In this document: one piece after another, positions 15,518 through 25,508 of the stretch | How positions within the stretch are numbered: position 1 is the first letter of the stretch | Layout: each line of letters begins with the position of its first letter | Assembly (NCBI RefSeq): GCF_014635905.1 | Contig: NZ_BMDS01000001.1 | Span: 434,001 to 498,000, forward strand | Source of the DNA: Limosilactobacillus caviae | GTDB taxonomy: Bacteria > Bacillota > Bacilli > Lactobacillales > Lactobacillaceae | Length of the DNA: 64,000 nt | Direction of reading: 5' to 3' | The notes under the pieces: generated by a model | What the model was told of the DNA's origin: nothing | Seen by the model: only the letters and a program-made list of their open reading frames with translations | Database searches by the model: none | Position numbers and translations under genes: made by a program

Positions 15518-16878
15518 AAAAAGTTTTGATTGCAGGGGTAACAAGTGGTTCAGGCAAAACGACAGCAGTTCTTGGAATATTAAAAGCATTGAACGACCAG
15601 TATAAAATTCAATCATATAAAGTAGGACCTGATTATGTTGATACAAAATTTCATACTAGAATAACTAAACGTCCCGCACGTAATCTTGATAATTATCTCG
15701 TACCTGAACCAGCAACGTTAAATTATTTATTCACAGCTGATACAAAAGGGATTGATTTAGGAATTGTTGAAGGCGTTATGGGATTATATGACGGACTTGG
15801 GACAGATAAAGATGCTTATTCGACTGCTAGTATCGCCAAACAATTAAATATTCCAGTTATTTTAGTAATTAATGCGCGTGCTACTTCTACTTCAGCCGCA
15901 GCAATCTTAAAGGGATTTATTGAGTTTGATCCTGCTGTACCGATAAAGGGAGTCATTATTAATAATGTAATGAGCAAAAATCATTATGAACTGATTGCAG
16001 GAGCGATTCATCGATACTTGAACTTACCGGTTTTAGGTTACCTACCGCACAATGAAGCATTGAGTTTGCCATCACGCCAATTAGGATTAGTCCCAGATGA
16101 TGAGTTGCCAAACATTGATAAAAAAATTTCATTAATAGCAGAAGAAGTTAAGAAACATATTGATCTTGAGCAATTAGTTGAAATTGCCCGACCGCTTACT
16201 AATGTTTATCGCGATCCATTTTCCAAAATAATGGTAAAACTCCGGTTGGGCCTCGCAAAGGATAAGGCGTTTAACTTCTACTATGCGGATAACTTAAGCT
16301 TGCTTAAAAAAGCGGGTGTTGAATTAGTTCCGTTTAGCCCTCTTAAAGACAAGAAGCTTCCTAATGTGGATGCTTTGTATTTTGGAGGCGGCTACCCAGA
16401 AGAGTTTGCTGCCCAGCTGGCCGCAAATGTAGCAATGAAAAACGAAATAATGGCATTTTCTCAAGCCCAAAAGCCAATTTATGCTGAGTGTGGCGGCCTG
16501 ATGTACTTGGGAAAAACATTACGAGAAGAGAATAAGAATTACTCAATGGTTGGAATTTTTAATGGTGAGAGTCAAATGACCTCGCGTTTAAAGAAATTTG
16601 GCTATTGTGTTGCCTATCCTAAACAAGATTGCTTGCTAGGAAACAAGGGACAAAAAATTATTGGACATGAATTCCACCATTCTACGTTTACACCCCTAGA
16701 TAAGCATCTAACTTCAGTTCTCAATATGCAGAAAATTCGGGATAACAAGATAGTGGATGCATGGGATGGCGGATATCAAGTAAGAAGAACATTTGCTAGC
16801 TACCTCCACGTTCATTTCTATCAAAATCAGCAATTATTTATTCAATTTTTGCGCAATTTAGGAGCTGAGATGCAATGA
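15514..16878 (+). CDS. cbiA: CbiA, cobyrinic acid a,c-diamide synthase
   Basis: A 454-residue glutamine-dependent amidotransferase that amidates the a and c side chains of cob(II)yrinic acid. The N-terminal ATP loop GVTSGSGKTTAVLGI and the C-terminal class I glutaminase domain with catalytic Cys in YAECGGLMYLG and a late HEFHHSTF segment are visible. It overlaps cobD and cbiB by 4 bp on each side, a sign of tight translational coupling along the operon. The length is normal for the family. Confidence 0.95.
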   Translation: MKKVLIAGVTSGSGKTTAVLGILKALNDQYKIQSYKVGPDYVDTKFHTRITKRPARNLDNYLVPEPATLNYLFTADTKGIDLGIVEGVMGLYDGLGTDKDAYSTASIAKQLNIPVILVINARATSTSAAAILKGFIEFDPAVPIKGVIINNVMSKNHYELIAGAIHRYLNLPVLGYLPHNEALSLPSRQLGLVPDDELPNIDKKISLIAEEVKKHIDLEQLVEIARPLTNVYRDPFSKIMVKLRLGLAKDKAFNFYYADNLSLLKKAGVELVPFSPLKDKKLPNVDALYFGGGYPEEFAAQLAANVAMKNEIMAFSQAQKPIYAECGGLMYLGKTLREENKNYSMVGIFNGESQMTSRLKKFGYCVAYPKQDCLLGNKGQKIIGHEFHHSTFTPLDKHLTSVLNMQKIRDNKIVDAWDGGYQVRRTFASYLHVHFYQNQQLFIQFLRNLGAEMQ

Positions 16879-17834
16879 ACATTGTAATTATGGTGTTGCT
16901 CGCGTTTGTCCTCGATCTTTTGATTGGTGATCCTCATCCTTGGCCACACCCAGTAAAAGCAATTGGACGATTAATCGCAGTGTTAACAAAGAAGTTTAAT
17001 AAGCCGGAGTATTCTAGGAAAAAGCGTAAATACTTAGGCGTAGCAACATGGCTGATTACGGTCGGTGGCACTGGTCTTGTAGCCTATGTTGTAATGCAAT
17101 TAGCAATGTTTAATTACTATTTATACATGATTGTAGGGACATACTTAAGTTACACTTGTTTGTCTGCTCGGCAATTAGCAATTGAAGCAGAAAAAATAAT
17201 GAAAAGTCTTAAGCAGGGAAACCTCAAAAAAGCGCGTTACCAAGTAGGCATGATTGTTGGTCGCGATACCGAGAATTTAAGTGCTGAAGAAGTTACTAAA
17301 GCGACAATTGAGACGGTTGCCGAAAATACGAGTGACGGTGTGGTCGCCCCGCTGCTGTTTTTAGTTATCGGCGGGCCGGTTCTCGGATTAATGTATAAAG
17401 CAATTAACACGCTAGATTCGATGGTTGGATATAGAAATGAAAAGTATCGGGATTTTGGTGAATTTTCCGCTAAGGTGGATGACATCGCAAACTACATCCC
17501 AGCCCGATTAACGTGGCTTTTCCTAATAATCAGCAGTTGGATACTTCGTGATGATACTAGCGAAGCGATTGCAGTCGGTAAAAGAGATTGTGAGAAGCAT
17601 TTAAGTCCCAATAGCGCATTTAGTGAGGCGGTAGTAGCAGGAGCACTTCATCTTCAGCTGGGCGGCCCGCACTATTACTTTGGCGAGTTAGTAAAAAAGC
17701 CATATATTGGAAATAATCATCTAGTAGTTGCGGCTAACTGGCATTTAAGGCGGACGATTACGATGTTATATATGGCATCATTGCTTAGCTTAGGATGTTT
17801 TGAACTTATTAGATTATTAATTGTTTGGAAGTGA
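16875..17834 (+). CDS. cbiB: CbiB, adenosylcobinamide-phosphate synthase
   Basis: A 319-residue integral membrane protein that joins aminopropanol phosphate (from CobD) to adenosylcobyric acid. It has the CbiB opening LDLLIGDPHPWPHPVKAIGR, the VGRDTENLSAEEVTKATIETV motif with VAENTSDGVVAPL, and several hydrophobic helices. The segment NTLDSMVGYRNEKYRDFGEF is conserved. It overlaps cbiA by 4 bp, and its last codons supply the GGAAG that serves as ribosome-binding site for cbiC. Confidence 0.95.
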   Translation: MNIVIMVLLAFVLDLLIGDPHPWPHPVKAIGRLIAVLTKKFNKPEYSRKKRKYLGVATWLITVGGTGLVAYVVMQLAMFNYYLYMIVGTYLSYTCLSARQLAIEAEKIMKSLKQGNLKKARYQVGMIVGRDTENLSAEEVTKATIETVAENTSDGVVAPLLFLVIGGPVLGLMYKAINTLDSMVGYRNEKYRDFGEFSAKVDDIANYIPARLTWLFLIISSWILRDDTSEAIAVGKRDCEKHLSPNSAFSEAVVAGALHLQLGGPHYYFGELVKKPYIGNNHLVVAANWHLRRTITMLYMASLLSLGCFELIRLLIVWK

Positions 17835-17839
17835 GAAGG

Positions 17840-18526
17840 ATGGAAAAAGAAAGTTATATTACAATTCCCCATCAAATAACCGATAAGAGTTTTCAAATTA
17901 TTCAAGAAGAGATTGAAAAGATAGACCCTGATTATCGGTTTGAGAATCCGTTACAAGAAGCAGTAATCAAACGGGCAATTCATACAACTGCTGATTTTGA
18001 TTATTTAAGGAATTTGAAGTTTACCCATAATGTATTGGAAAAAATAAAAGGTGTCTTGATGAATCGGGGAGTTATCTATACTGATACTACCATGGCATTG
18101 TCAGGAATTAATAAGCGGCGATTGGATAAACTTGGTGTGAGCTATCATTGTTTGATTCGTGATCCTCGAGTTATCGAAATGGCTAAAGAGAAGGGGATTA
18201 CTCGTTCGATGGCCGCTGTTGAAGTAGCAGCTAATGATTCACGACAAAAAATATTTATTATCGGGAACGCACCAACTGCCCTTTGCAAAATCATTGAGAT
18301 GGTCAATGAAAATCAATTGGAAACAGCAGCCGTAATTGGTGTACCGGTTGGTTTTGTTGAAGCAGCTGAGAGTAAGCAGGCACTGTATGAATCAAATATT
18401 CCGGCAATTGCAGCACTCGGTAGAAAGGGTGGAAGTAATCTGGCTGCAGCACTGATTAATGCCGTGATGTACAACATGGATATTGAAAAGTTAGGTGATG
18501 AATATGGCCGTCACACCAAACAATAA
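17840..18526 (+). CDS. cbiC: CbiC, cobalt-precorrin-8 methylmutase
   Basis: A 228-residue enzyme that moves the methyl group from C-11 to C-12, giving cobyrinate. The catalytic histidine lies in VIKRAIHTTADFDY, and the substrate-binding DTTMALSGINKRRLD and VIGVPVGFVEAAESK are typical. TTG at 17825 and GTG at 17831 are in frame, but the GGAAG at the end of cbiB is spaced 8 bases from the ATG at 17840, which I chose. It overlaps cbiD by 23 bp. Confidence 0.93.
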   Translation: MEKESYITIPHQITDKSFQIIQEEIEKIDPDYRFENPLQEAVIKRAIHTTADFDYLRNLKFTHNVLEKIKGVLMNRGVIYTDTTMALSGINKRRLDKLGVSYHCLIRDPRVIEMAKEKGITRSMAAVEVAANDSRQKIFIIGNAPTALCKIIEMVNENQLETAAVIGVPVGFVEAAESKQALYESNIPAIAALGRKGGSNLAAALINAVMYNMDIEKLGDEYGRHTKQ

Positions 18527-19655
18527 TTCAGAAGATAATTACGTTTACTATAACGGACGTAAACTGCGGAAAGGATTTACAACAGGAACAACAGCGACTG
18601 CAGCAACAGTAGCGGCAATTAGGACGTTGCTAAATCAGGAGCCGCAAGAGACAGTAACGGTACATGCAGCTAATGGAAAAACAGCAATTTTTGATGTTGA
18701 GCAAACAGATTTTGATGAACAACAAGCAAGCTGCGCGATAAAAAAGGATGGCGGCGATGACCAGGATGCAACTGATGGCGCGTTGATCTTTGCAACGGTA
18801 AAGCTACGTGACGATAATGAGATTCATCTTGATGGCGGTAAAGGCGTTGGTAGGGTAACTAAAGAAGGTCTTGCCAATAAGCCCGGAATGCCAGCCATAA
18901 ACCCAACACCACGGCGAGTTATCAAGGCGGCGGCACGTGAAGAAGTAGGTGAGAAGCGCGGCGTAGATATCGTTATTTCGGTTCCAGAAGGCGAAAGAAT
19001 AGCAAAGCTTACCTATAATCCGCGGTTAGGAATCGTTGGTGGCATTTCGATTTTAGGAACAAGTGGTGTTGTTACTCCGATGTCTGAATCGAGTTGGAAA
19101 CACTCAATTTCAATTGAGATGAATATTCATAGAAAACGTGGCGATAACACAATTGTATTAGTTCCAGGAAACTATGGTGAGGACTTCGCCAAGGATGAGC
19201 TTGGGATACCGAATGCCAAGCTCGTACAGATGAGTAACTTTGTTGGTTATGTTTTACATGAAACTCAGCGGCTTGGTTTTACTAAAGTGCTAATTGTTGG
19301 GGACTTAGGGAAAATGATTAAAGTTGCTGGCGGAATTTTTTCTACTCATAGTAAAGATGCGGATGCTCGCGCTGAAATAATGGTTGCTAACCTTGCTTTA
19401 ATGGGTGGCGTGCCAACAGCATTTTTACGAAAGATTAACCAGTGTTTAACAACAATTTCAATGATTAAAATGATTGATGAAGCCGGTTATCAAGAGGTAT
19501 ACCAGATGATTGCCGATAAGATTAAGTTGCGTGCAGAAAAATTGCTTGCTCATCGTGAACCACACGTTGAAATTGATGCAGTAATATTTTCTCGTGAGAG
19601 CGGCTTCTTAGCTGCAAGCAAACCGCTTCAAGAGATCAAGGGTGAGTGGCAATGA
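18504..19655 (+). CDS. cbiD: CbiD, cobalt-precorrin-5B C1-methyltransferase
   Basis: A 383-residue methyltransferase of the anaerobic pathway that methylates C-1 after ring contraction. It has the signature RKGFTTGTTATAATVAAI near the N-terminus, KKDGGDDQDATDGALI, and GILGTSGVVTPMSE-like residues around position 190. GTG 18495 and ATG 18498 are also in frame; AGG at 18493-18495 with 8-base spacing favours 18504. It overlaps cbiC upstream by 23 bp and cbiE by 4 bp. CbiD uses SAM but has an unusual fold without the standard motif. Confidence 0.94.
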   Translation: MAVTPNNNSEDNYVYYNGRKLRKGFTTGTTATAATVAAIRTLLNQEPQETVTVHAANGKTAIFDVEQTDFDEQQASCAIKKDGGDDQDATDGALIFATVKLRDDNEIHLDGGKGVGRVTKEGLANKPGMPAINPTPRRVIKAAAREEVGEKRGVDIVISVPEGERIAKLTYNPRLGIVGGISILGTSGVVTPMSESSWKHSISIEMNIHRKRGDNTIVLVPGNYGEDFAKDELGIPNAKLVQMSNFVGYVLHETQRLGFTKVLIVGDLGKMIKVAGGIFSTHSKDADARAEIMVANLALMGGVPTAFLRKINQCLTTISMIKMIDEAGYQEVYQMIADKIKLRAEKLLAHREPHVEIDAVIFSRESGFLAASKPLQEIKGEWQ

Positions 19656-20251
19656 TTACAGTATTAGGAATCGGTCCAGGTGATCAAGAATACATGCTGC
19701 AAGGAACACACAAATGTCTAGCCCAAGCGGATGTGGTGATTGGCTCATCACGACAATTGGCTATTTTTCCAGATATGGCGGAAAAACATATGAAACTACC
19801 TCGGTTAGCTGAATTAAAAGATTACTTACAAGCTAATCCGCAAAAGAACATAGTGTTGCTTGCGTCTGGTGATCCGCTCTTATATGGTATTGGAACTTGG
19901 ATAAGAAACCAATTACGTGACCAGAAAGTCAAAATTGTTCCGGGGATTAGTTCAGTTCAATATATGTTTCACCAATTACAAATATCGATGAATGACTGTT
20001 ACCTAACGAGTAGTCATGGTCGTGTGCCAGACTTTGATTTTTTGTTAAAACACCCGAAAGTAGGAATGGTAACGGATAAGGTAATTGGCCCTTACGAAAT
20101 AGGTCAGGCAATAAAAAAACGTGGTCTCCATCGAATTATTTACGTGGGGGAGAAACTTAGCTATCCTGATGAACAAATAACTAAGTATGACGAGCAAACG
20201 ATTGAGAATCGTGATTATGAGATGAATGTGGTGATTATTACCGATGCGTGA
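19652..20251 (+). CDS. cbiE: CbiE, cobalt-precorrin-7 C5-methyltransferase
   Basis: A 199-residue tetrapyrrole methylase that adds the C-5 methyl group with SAM. The opening TVLGIGPGDQEYML and the LASGDPLLYGIGTW motif are clear, as is VPGISSVQYMFHQLQ. It starts in the cbiD stop (ATGA) and overlaps cbiT by 8 bp. In many bacteria CbiE and CbiT are fused (CobL); here they are separate but overlapping, which would keep their synthesis matched. Confidence 0.93.
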   Translation: MITVLGIGPGDQEYMLQGTHKCLAQADVVIGSSRQLAIFPDMAEKHMKLPRLAELKDYLQANPQKNIVLLASGDPLLYGIGTWIRNQLRDQKVKIVPGISSVQYMFHQLQISMNDCYLTSSHGRVPDFDFLLKHPKVGMVTDKVIGPYEIGQAIKKRGLHRIIYVGEKLSYPDEQITKYDEQTIENRDYEMNVVIITDA

Positions 20252-20798
20252 TGAAGAGTTCTTAAGAAATAAGGTGCCGATGACTAAATCAGAGGTACGG
20301 GCAATTAGTATTGATAAACTAGACTTAAGCAATAAGAAATCGATGTTAGATGTCGGTGCAGGAACTGGAAGTATTAGTATTCAAGCTGCCCGTGAATTTA
20401 AACAACTAGCTGTAACGGCAGTTGAAATGAATCCGGATGGTATTGATATTATTCAGCAAAATATAAATAAATTTGGCTTGAATAATATTAAATTAATTCA
20501 GGGTACCGCCCCAGCAGATATACCAGGCCAAAAATATGATGCGATCTTTGTTGGCGGTAGCGGTGCGCATCTTAATGAAATTATTCGCTTTGCAAGCACT
20601 CATTTAACTGAAGGCGGTGTAATTGGCTTAAACTTCATTCTGTTTGAGAATGCAATGCAGGTTGAAAAATTATTACAGGATAATGGATTTAAGGAGATTG
20701 AATTAATTGAAGTAGGTGTTTTGCGTTGGCATAAGTTAGGCAAAGGACATTTCTTTAAGCCGAACAATCCAACAATTATTGTAAGTGCGCAAAAGTAG
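20244..20798 (+). CDS. cbiT: CbiT, cobalt-precorrin-6B C15-methyltransferase (decarboxylating)
   Basis: A 184-residue class I SAM methyltransferase that methylates C-15 and removes the C-12 acetate carboxyl. The family opening [19 protein letters not shown] and the SAM motif [16 protein letters not shown] are clear; [15 protein letters not shown] follows. It overlaps cbiE by 8 bp. The length is normal for the single-domain form. Confidence 0.94.
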   Translation: MRDEEFLRNKVPMTKSEVRAISIDKLDLSNKKSMLDVGAGTGSISIQAAREFKQLAVTAVEMNPDGIDIIQQNINKFGLNNIKLIQGTAPADIPGQKYDAIFVGGSGAHLNEIIRFASTHLTEGGVIGLNFILFENAMQVEKLLQDNGFKEIELIEVGVLRWHKLGKGHFFKPNNPTIIVSAQK

Positions 20799-20812
20799 AA
20801 AGGATGATTAAA

Positions 20813-21574
20813 ATGGCAATTGTAAGTTTTGTAGGTGCAGGTCCCGGTGAAACGGACTTAATTACGTTAAAGGGATATAAATTATTATCAGAAGCTGATG
20901 TAGTAATTTATGCCGGTTCATTAATTAACACGGACTTACTAAATTATTGCAAAGATGGTGCTGAAAAGTATGATAGTGCGAAGATGACCTTAGATGATAT
21001 TGTTGACCGAATGGAAGAATCGGTGAAAAACGATAAATCAGTCGTACGGCTACAGACTGGTGATTTTTCAATTTATGGGTCGATTCGTGAACAAATTGAA
21101 GAAATGAAAAAACGCGGGATAAAATATCAATGCGTTCCTGGTGTTAGTTCATTTCTTGGTGCAGCTTCAAGTATGGGTGTTGAGTATACAGTCCCAGAAG
21201 TTGCACAGAGTGTCATTATTACAAGAATGGCGGGACGCACACCAGTACCAGAAGGCGAATCACTTAAGTCATTAGCTCAGCACCAAACTTCAATGGTAAT
21301 TTTCCTTTCCGTTCAGGGAATTAAAAAAGTAGTTAAACAACTTGAGGACGGCGGATACCCGACAGATACGCCAGCTGCAGTTATTTATAAGGCAACTTGG
21401 CCTGATGAGAAAGTTGTCCGTGGAACACTAGCAGATATAGCTGAAAAGGTCCATGATGCCGATATTCGCCGAACTGCATTGATTATGGTTGGAAAGTTCC
21501 TTGGGGATGAATACAATTACTCACACCTTTATGATGCAGGCTTTAGTACAATGTTCCGTAAAAAGAGTAAGTAA
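20813..21574 (+). CDS. cbiF: CbiF, cobalt-precorrin-4 C11-methyltransferase
   Basis: A 253-residue tetrapyrrole methylase that adds the C-11 methyl group. It has the SAM-site opening [18 protein letters not shown], the [15 protein letters not shown] loop and the CbiF-typical [20 protein letters not shown] and [14 protein letters not shown]. An ATG at 20804 is in frame but falls inside the AAAGGA ribosome-binding site, so 20813 was chosen. It is followed 2 bp later by cbiG. Confidence 0.95.
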   Translation: MAIVSFVGAGPGETDLITLKGYKLLSEADVVIYAGSLINTDLLNYCKDGAEKYDSAKMTLDDIVDRMEESVKNDKSVVRLQTGDFSIYGSIREQIEEMKKRGIKYQCVPGVSSFLGAASSMGVEYTVPEVAQSVIITRMAGRTPVPEGESLKSLAQHQTSMVIFLSVQGIKKVVKQLEDGGYPTDTPAAVIYKATWPDEKVVRGTLADIAEKVHDADIRRTALIMVGKFLGDEYNYSHLYDAGFSTMFRKKSK

Positions 21575-21576
21575 AA

Positions 21577-22632
21577 ATGAAACGGTTTGTGATCATAGCG
21601 TTAACAGCAGGTGGTGCGAAAACTGCCCGTCAATTGCAAGAACACTTACAAGAACAGTCATATCATACGGAAGTCGTCTTACCACAACGGTTAGCTCAAG
21701 GGAAAGAAAATTATTATCCTAAGGGCGAATTTACAGCGACGATGCATCGACTATTTAAACAGTATGATTGTGTTATTTGCATAATGGCAACAGGGATTGT
21801 AGTCCGTTCATTGGCAGCAGTAATTGTTGATAAGACGGTAGATCCTGCAGTTATCGTAATGGACGAGCAGGCTAACAGCGTAATTAGTCTTCTTTCAGGA
21901 CACGTTGGCGGAGCAAATCAATGGACAAAATTAATTGCTAGGTTAACAGGAGCAACCCCTGTTATTACCACCGCAACAGATACGGAAAAGGTTCAATCAC
22001 TTGATGTTTTGGCAAAACGAGTTAATGGTTGGTACCCAAATTTTAAAGAAAACACGAAAAAAATAAACCGATTATTAGCTGAAGGTAACAAGGTTGAACT
22101 ATATATTGAACCCTACTTACGACACTATGTAAAGCAGTTCGATGGCTTTGAAGTATTAACAAAGATAAATGAGCATCAAGATGGGGTGCCGTTAGTTATC
22201 GTTTCAGATCATTCTAGATTCGCTAAAAATAAAGATGCTATCCACGTTATTCCGCGGGTTAATGTCCTTGGGATTGGGTGTCGGAGGAATATCACTAATG
22301 AGATGATGCAACAAACATTTGCTGAATTTTGCGCAAAGCATCAGTTATTATGGGAATCAATTGTAAAGATAGCCTCAATTGATATTAAAAAGAATGAACC
22401 AGCAATTCAATATTTAGCTCAGGTATTTAATATTCAAGCGGAGTTCTACTCGGCTCACGAACTGCAGCACGCAAGCATTAATTATCCTGAGTCGGCTTTT
22501 GTCTTGAAGACGGTTGGAGTTGGAAATGTTGCTTGTGCAGCTGCTGATTATGCGAGCGGTGAGCGAAACGCTACAGAAAGATACGCTAACCACGAAGTAA
22601 CAATAGCACTTAGTCGGTTACACGAGATATAG
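21577..22632 (+). CDS. cbiG: CbiG, cobalt-precorrin-5A hydrolase
   Basis: A 351-residue protein that opens the delta-lactone and releases acetaldehyde, completing ring contraction. N-terminal, central and C-terminal domains are all present: ALTAGGAKTARQLQEHL; the central DCVICIMATGIVVRSLA with VISLLSGHVGGANQW; and the C-terminal NVLGIGCRRNITNEMM with VLKTVGVGNVACAAA. The gene sits between cbiF and cbiH, its functional partners. The length is as expected for the full three-part form. Confidence 0.94.
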   Translation: MKRFVIIALTAGGAKTARQLQEHLQEQSYHTEVVLPQRLAQGKENYYPKGEFTATMHRLFKQYDCVICIMATGIVVRSLAAVIVDKTVDPAVIVMDEQANSVISLLSGHVGGANQWTKLIARLTGATPVITTATDTEKVQSLDVLAKRVNGWYPNFKENTKKINRLLAEGNKVELYIEPYLRHYVKQFDGFEVLTKINEHQDGVPLVIVSDHSRFAKNKDAIHVIPRVNVLGIGCRRNITNEMMQQTFAEFCAKHQLLWESIVKIASIDIKKNEPAIQYLAQVFNIQAEFYSAHELQHASINYPESAFVLKTVGVGNVACAAADYASGERNATERYANHEVTIALSRLHEI

Positions 22633-22643
22633 GAGGAAATAAG

Positions 22644-23369
22644 ATGTTATATGTAGTTGGATTAGGACCAGGATCAAAAGAGTTGATGACAGAAGAAGCA
22701 CGCCAGGTAATTGAAAATACTCATACGATTGTCGGTTATGCTACTTATGTTCGTTTGATTGAGGACATGATTGAAGGCAAGGAGTTAGTTGTTACTGGAA
22801 TGCGTGGCGAGATTGAACGGTGTAAAAAAGCGCTTGAAATTGCAGCAACAGGAAAGGATGTTGCGATTATTTCAAGTGGTGATGCCGGTATTTATGGGAT
22901 GGCAGGACTAGTTCTTGAATTAGCAGGCAAGATGGATACCCATATCGATGTCAAAGTGATTCCTGGTGTAACTGCAAGTATTGCAGCAGCAGCGCATCTT
23001 GGCGCACCATTGATGAATGATTTTTGTCACATTAGTTTGAGTGACCTAATGACACCGTGGGATGTAATTACAGAACGAGTCGATGCAGCAGCTAAGGCTG
23101 ATTTTGTAATTTGTCTTTATAATCCACGTAGTAAAGGTCGACCACACCATCTTCGTAAGGCTTTAGATATTATTCTCAAGTATAAGTCGCCTGATACTGT
23201 CGTTGGAATTGGTAAAGATGTTGCTCGGCCAAAAGAGATTGATAAGGTTACAACGATTAAAGATCTTGATGAAACTGAAATTAATATGACTTCGATTGTC
23301 ATCGTTGGTAATAAAAATACATATGTTGAAGATGGCAGAATGATTACTCCACGAGGTTATACCTTATGA
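22644..23369 (+). CDS. cbiH: CbiH, cobalt-factor III C17-methyltransferase
   Basis: A 241-residue tetrapyrrole methylase that methylates C-17 and causes ring contraction. It has MLYVVGLGPGSKELMTEEA, the VAIISSGDAGIYGMAGLVLE loop, GVTASIAAAAHLGAPLMNDF and FVICLYNPRSKGRPHHLRKA, all typical of CbiH. It has a strong ribosome-binding site (AGGAGG) and overlaps cbiJ by 4 bp. It is the single-domain form without the extra C-terminal domain seen in some species. Confidence 0.95.
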   Translation: MLYVVGLGPGSKELMTEEARQVIENTHTIVGYATYVRLIEDMIEGKELVVTGMRGEIERCKKALEIAATGKDVAIISSGDAGIYGMAGLVLELAGKMDTHIDVKVIPGVTASIAAAAHLGAPLMNDFCHISLSDLMTPWDVITERVDAAAKADFVICLYNPRSKGRPHHLRKALDIILKYKSPDTVVGIGKDVARPKEIDKVTTIKDLDETEINMTSIVIVGNKNTYVEDGRMITPRGYTL

Positions 23370-24124
23370 TTCTTTTATTGGGTGGAACTACAGAAAGCTT
23401 AGCCGTTGCGGATGAATTGACTAAACATAAGGTTCCGTTTGTCTTATCGGTTATTAGTGATTATGGTGCGGAACTGGCCCGCCGTCATGCTAAAAACATT
23501 GTTGAAACAACATTTACTGATGAAAGTCTGTTAAGTTTTTGCCACGATAACCAAATCAGCTTCATTCTTGACGCTACTCATCCTTTTGCCCGAGTCATTT
23601 CACAACTAGCAATGGACAAGGCAAATGAACTCCAAATACCTTATTTGCGTTATGAACGCCAGAATATTTACAGCAAAAACGCCAAATTAAAAATGGTGGA
23701 CTCATTAGAAGAAGCTTGTGAGTATTTAAGGACGGTAAAGGGGAACGTTTACTTATCAACTGGAAGTAAAACGGCACCGGAATATGCGGAAAAATTGGGC
23801 GTTGACCGATTACACGTCAGGGTCTTACCAACAACCCGCGTAATGGAGAATTTAACTGCAGCGGGGTTTATTGCATCTCAAATTGACGCGATTCAAGGCC
23901 CCTTTACAGTAGCATTAAATTATGAATTATTTAAGCGTGCCAATTCAGTTGTGGTTGTTACAAAAGAAAGCGGGCGCCAAGGCGGAATTCAGGAAAAAAT
24001 TGCCGCATGTGAACAATTACAAATTCCGTGTGTTATTATTCGTCGACCGCAATTAAATTATCCTGCGGTAGTTGCTGATTTGAGCGAGCTAAAAGAGTAT
24101 TTGGAGGAAAATTATGAGTGGTAG
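23366..24124 (+). CDS. cbiJ: CbiJ, cobalt-precorrin-6A reductase
   Basis: A 252-residue NAD(P)H-dependent reductase of the CobK/CbiJ family. It has the nucleotide-binding opening ILLLGGTTESLAVADEL, the family motif LDATHPFARVISQLA, VYLSTGSKTAPEYAEKLG and the late VVTKESGRQGGIQEKI. It starts in the cbiH stop codon (ATGA) and overlaps cobA-hemD by 11 bp. Confidence 0.94.
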   Translation: MILLLGGTTESLAVADELTKHKVPFVLSVISDYGAELARRHAKNIVETTFTDESLLSFCHDNQISFILDATHPFARVISQLAMDKANELQIPYLRYERQNIYSKNAKLKMVDSLEEACEYLRTVKGNVYLSTGSKTAPEYAEKLGVDRLHVRVLPTTRVMENLTAAGFIASQIDAIQGPFTVALNYELFKRANSVVVVTKESGRQGGIQEKIAACEQLQIPCVIIRRPQLNYPAVVADLSELKEYLEENYEW

Positions 24125-25508
24125 AGTAACGCTCCTCGGTGCAGGTCCTGGGAATCCTGAACTATTAACATTAATAGGTAAACGGCGGCTGGGAGAGGCT
24201 GACGTAGTATTATATGATCGGTTAATTGATCCATCATTATTATCATTTACAAATGATGATGCGGCCCTAGTTGATGTTGGGAAAATGCCTCTGCGCCATA
24301 AAGTGAAGCAGTCCCAAATCAATGAGATGTTAGTTGATTATGCAAACTCAGGGAAAAAAGTGGTTCGGTTAAAAGCTGGCGACCCATATGTCTTTGGTCG
24401 TGGTGGCGAAGAGGCTCAGATACTACAACAGCAGGGAATTAATTTTGAAATTATTCCTGGAATTACTAGTGCTATTGCTGGGTTAGCGGCTGCTGGGATT
24501 CCGATTACCCATCGTGATTTTGCGTCGAGCTTCCACGTGATTACGGGACATCATAAAAAGGATGGGCAGCAACTCGACTGGGAAAACATCGCTAACCAAG
24601 AAGGAACGCTTGTTTTCTTGATGGGGATGGCGCAACTGCCTAATATATGTCATCACTTGATAGCACATGGAAAAGCGATGGAAACCCCTGTTGCAATTAT
24701 TCAGTGGGCAACACAATGGCGACAAAAAATGGTCAGTGGTAACCTTTCGAACATTGTGGAATTGGTGAATAAAAACGGGTTATCATCACCAGCACTAATA
24801 GTAGTAGGGAATGTTGTTAAGCTTAGTAAGCAGTTGAATGTTGCTAAGCCGCTTGCAGGAGTCCATGTATTAGTACCATATAGTAAGGGACAGCGATTAT
24901 TTAACTGCTTGGAAGATTTAGGCGCAACTGCGGACTTTTATCAGCGATCAATAGTGGAATCCGTCCCAGCTAAGTTACCTGTTCTTGATTCATATTCGTC
25001 AATCCTATTTGATGATTATCTTGCTTATAAAGAATTTATTAAATTACTTACAGCAAGCAAAAAAGATATTCGCGCATTGGTAGGTAAAAAGATTCTTGCA
25101 GGTAATCAAAGTGTTGCCAAACATCTTGCAACACAGGGGTTGTTGGTAGATGAAGTTGTTACAACGACCAAACTTTCTGATGATGTACTTGAAGTTGGCG
25201 GTCAAAATTCGTCTTATTCACATAAAGAATTTCTTAGTCTCTACCAACGAAAAGAACAAACACATGAGTTGCCGTTTGACCTTGAAGAATTTAATGCAGT
25301 GATTTTCCCTAGCACTGCTAGTCTACGGGATTTTAAGAGTACGTTAAATGAAGAGCAGTTTAAGCAATTAAAGGACCTAACAGCCTTTGTGATGGGACAA
25401 TCCATTTATGATCTTGCAACGCAGAATGGTTTTAAAAAAGTAATCAATTGTCAGCCAAATATCAAAGCAACAATTGAGCAGGTAAAGGAGGAGTTAGCAA
25501 GTGAATAA
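24114..25508 (+). CDS. cobA: CobA-HemD fusion: uroporphyrinogen-III C-methyltransferase with C-terminal uroporphyrinogen-III synthase-like domain
   Basis: A 464-residue two-domain protein. Residues 1-245 are SUMT, which makes precorrin-2 from uroporphyrinogen III: VTLLGAGPGNPELLTLIGKR, VVRLKAGDPYVFGRGGEEA, GITSAIAGLAAAGIPITHR and LVFLMGM. Residues about 250-464 resemble HemD, which cyclises preuroporphyrinogen; this family is poorly conserved, so activity is uncertain. A free HemD is also encoded at 38130-38840. Such fusions are known in Firmicutes. Its 3' end overlaps cbiK, which starts with GTG, by 8 bp. Confidence 0.92.
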   Translation: MSGRVTLLGAGPGNPELLTLIGKRRLGEADVVLYDRLIDPSLLSFTNDDAALVDVGKMPLRHKVKQSQINEMLVDYANSGKKVVRLKAGDPYVFGRGGEEAQILQQQGINFEIIPGITSAIAGLAAAGIPITHRDFASSFHVITGHHKKDGQQLDWENIANQEGTLVFLMGMAQLPNICHHLIAHGKAMETPVAIIQWATQWRQKMVSGNLSNIVELVNKNGLSSPALIVVGNVVKLSKQLNVAKPLAGVHVLVPYSKGQRLFNCLEDLGATADFYQRSIVESVPAKLPVLDSYSSILFDDYLAYKEFIKLLTASKKDIRALVGKKILAGNQSVAKHLATQGLLVDEVVTTTKLSDDVLEVGGQNSSYSHKEFLSLYQRKEQTHELPFDLEEFNAVIFPSTASLRDFKSTLNEEQFKQLKDLTAFVMGQSIYDLATQNGFKKVINCQPNIKATIEQVKEELASE

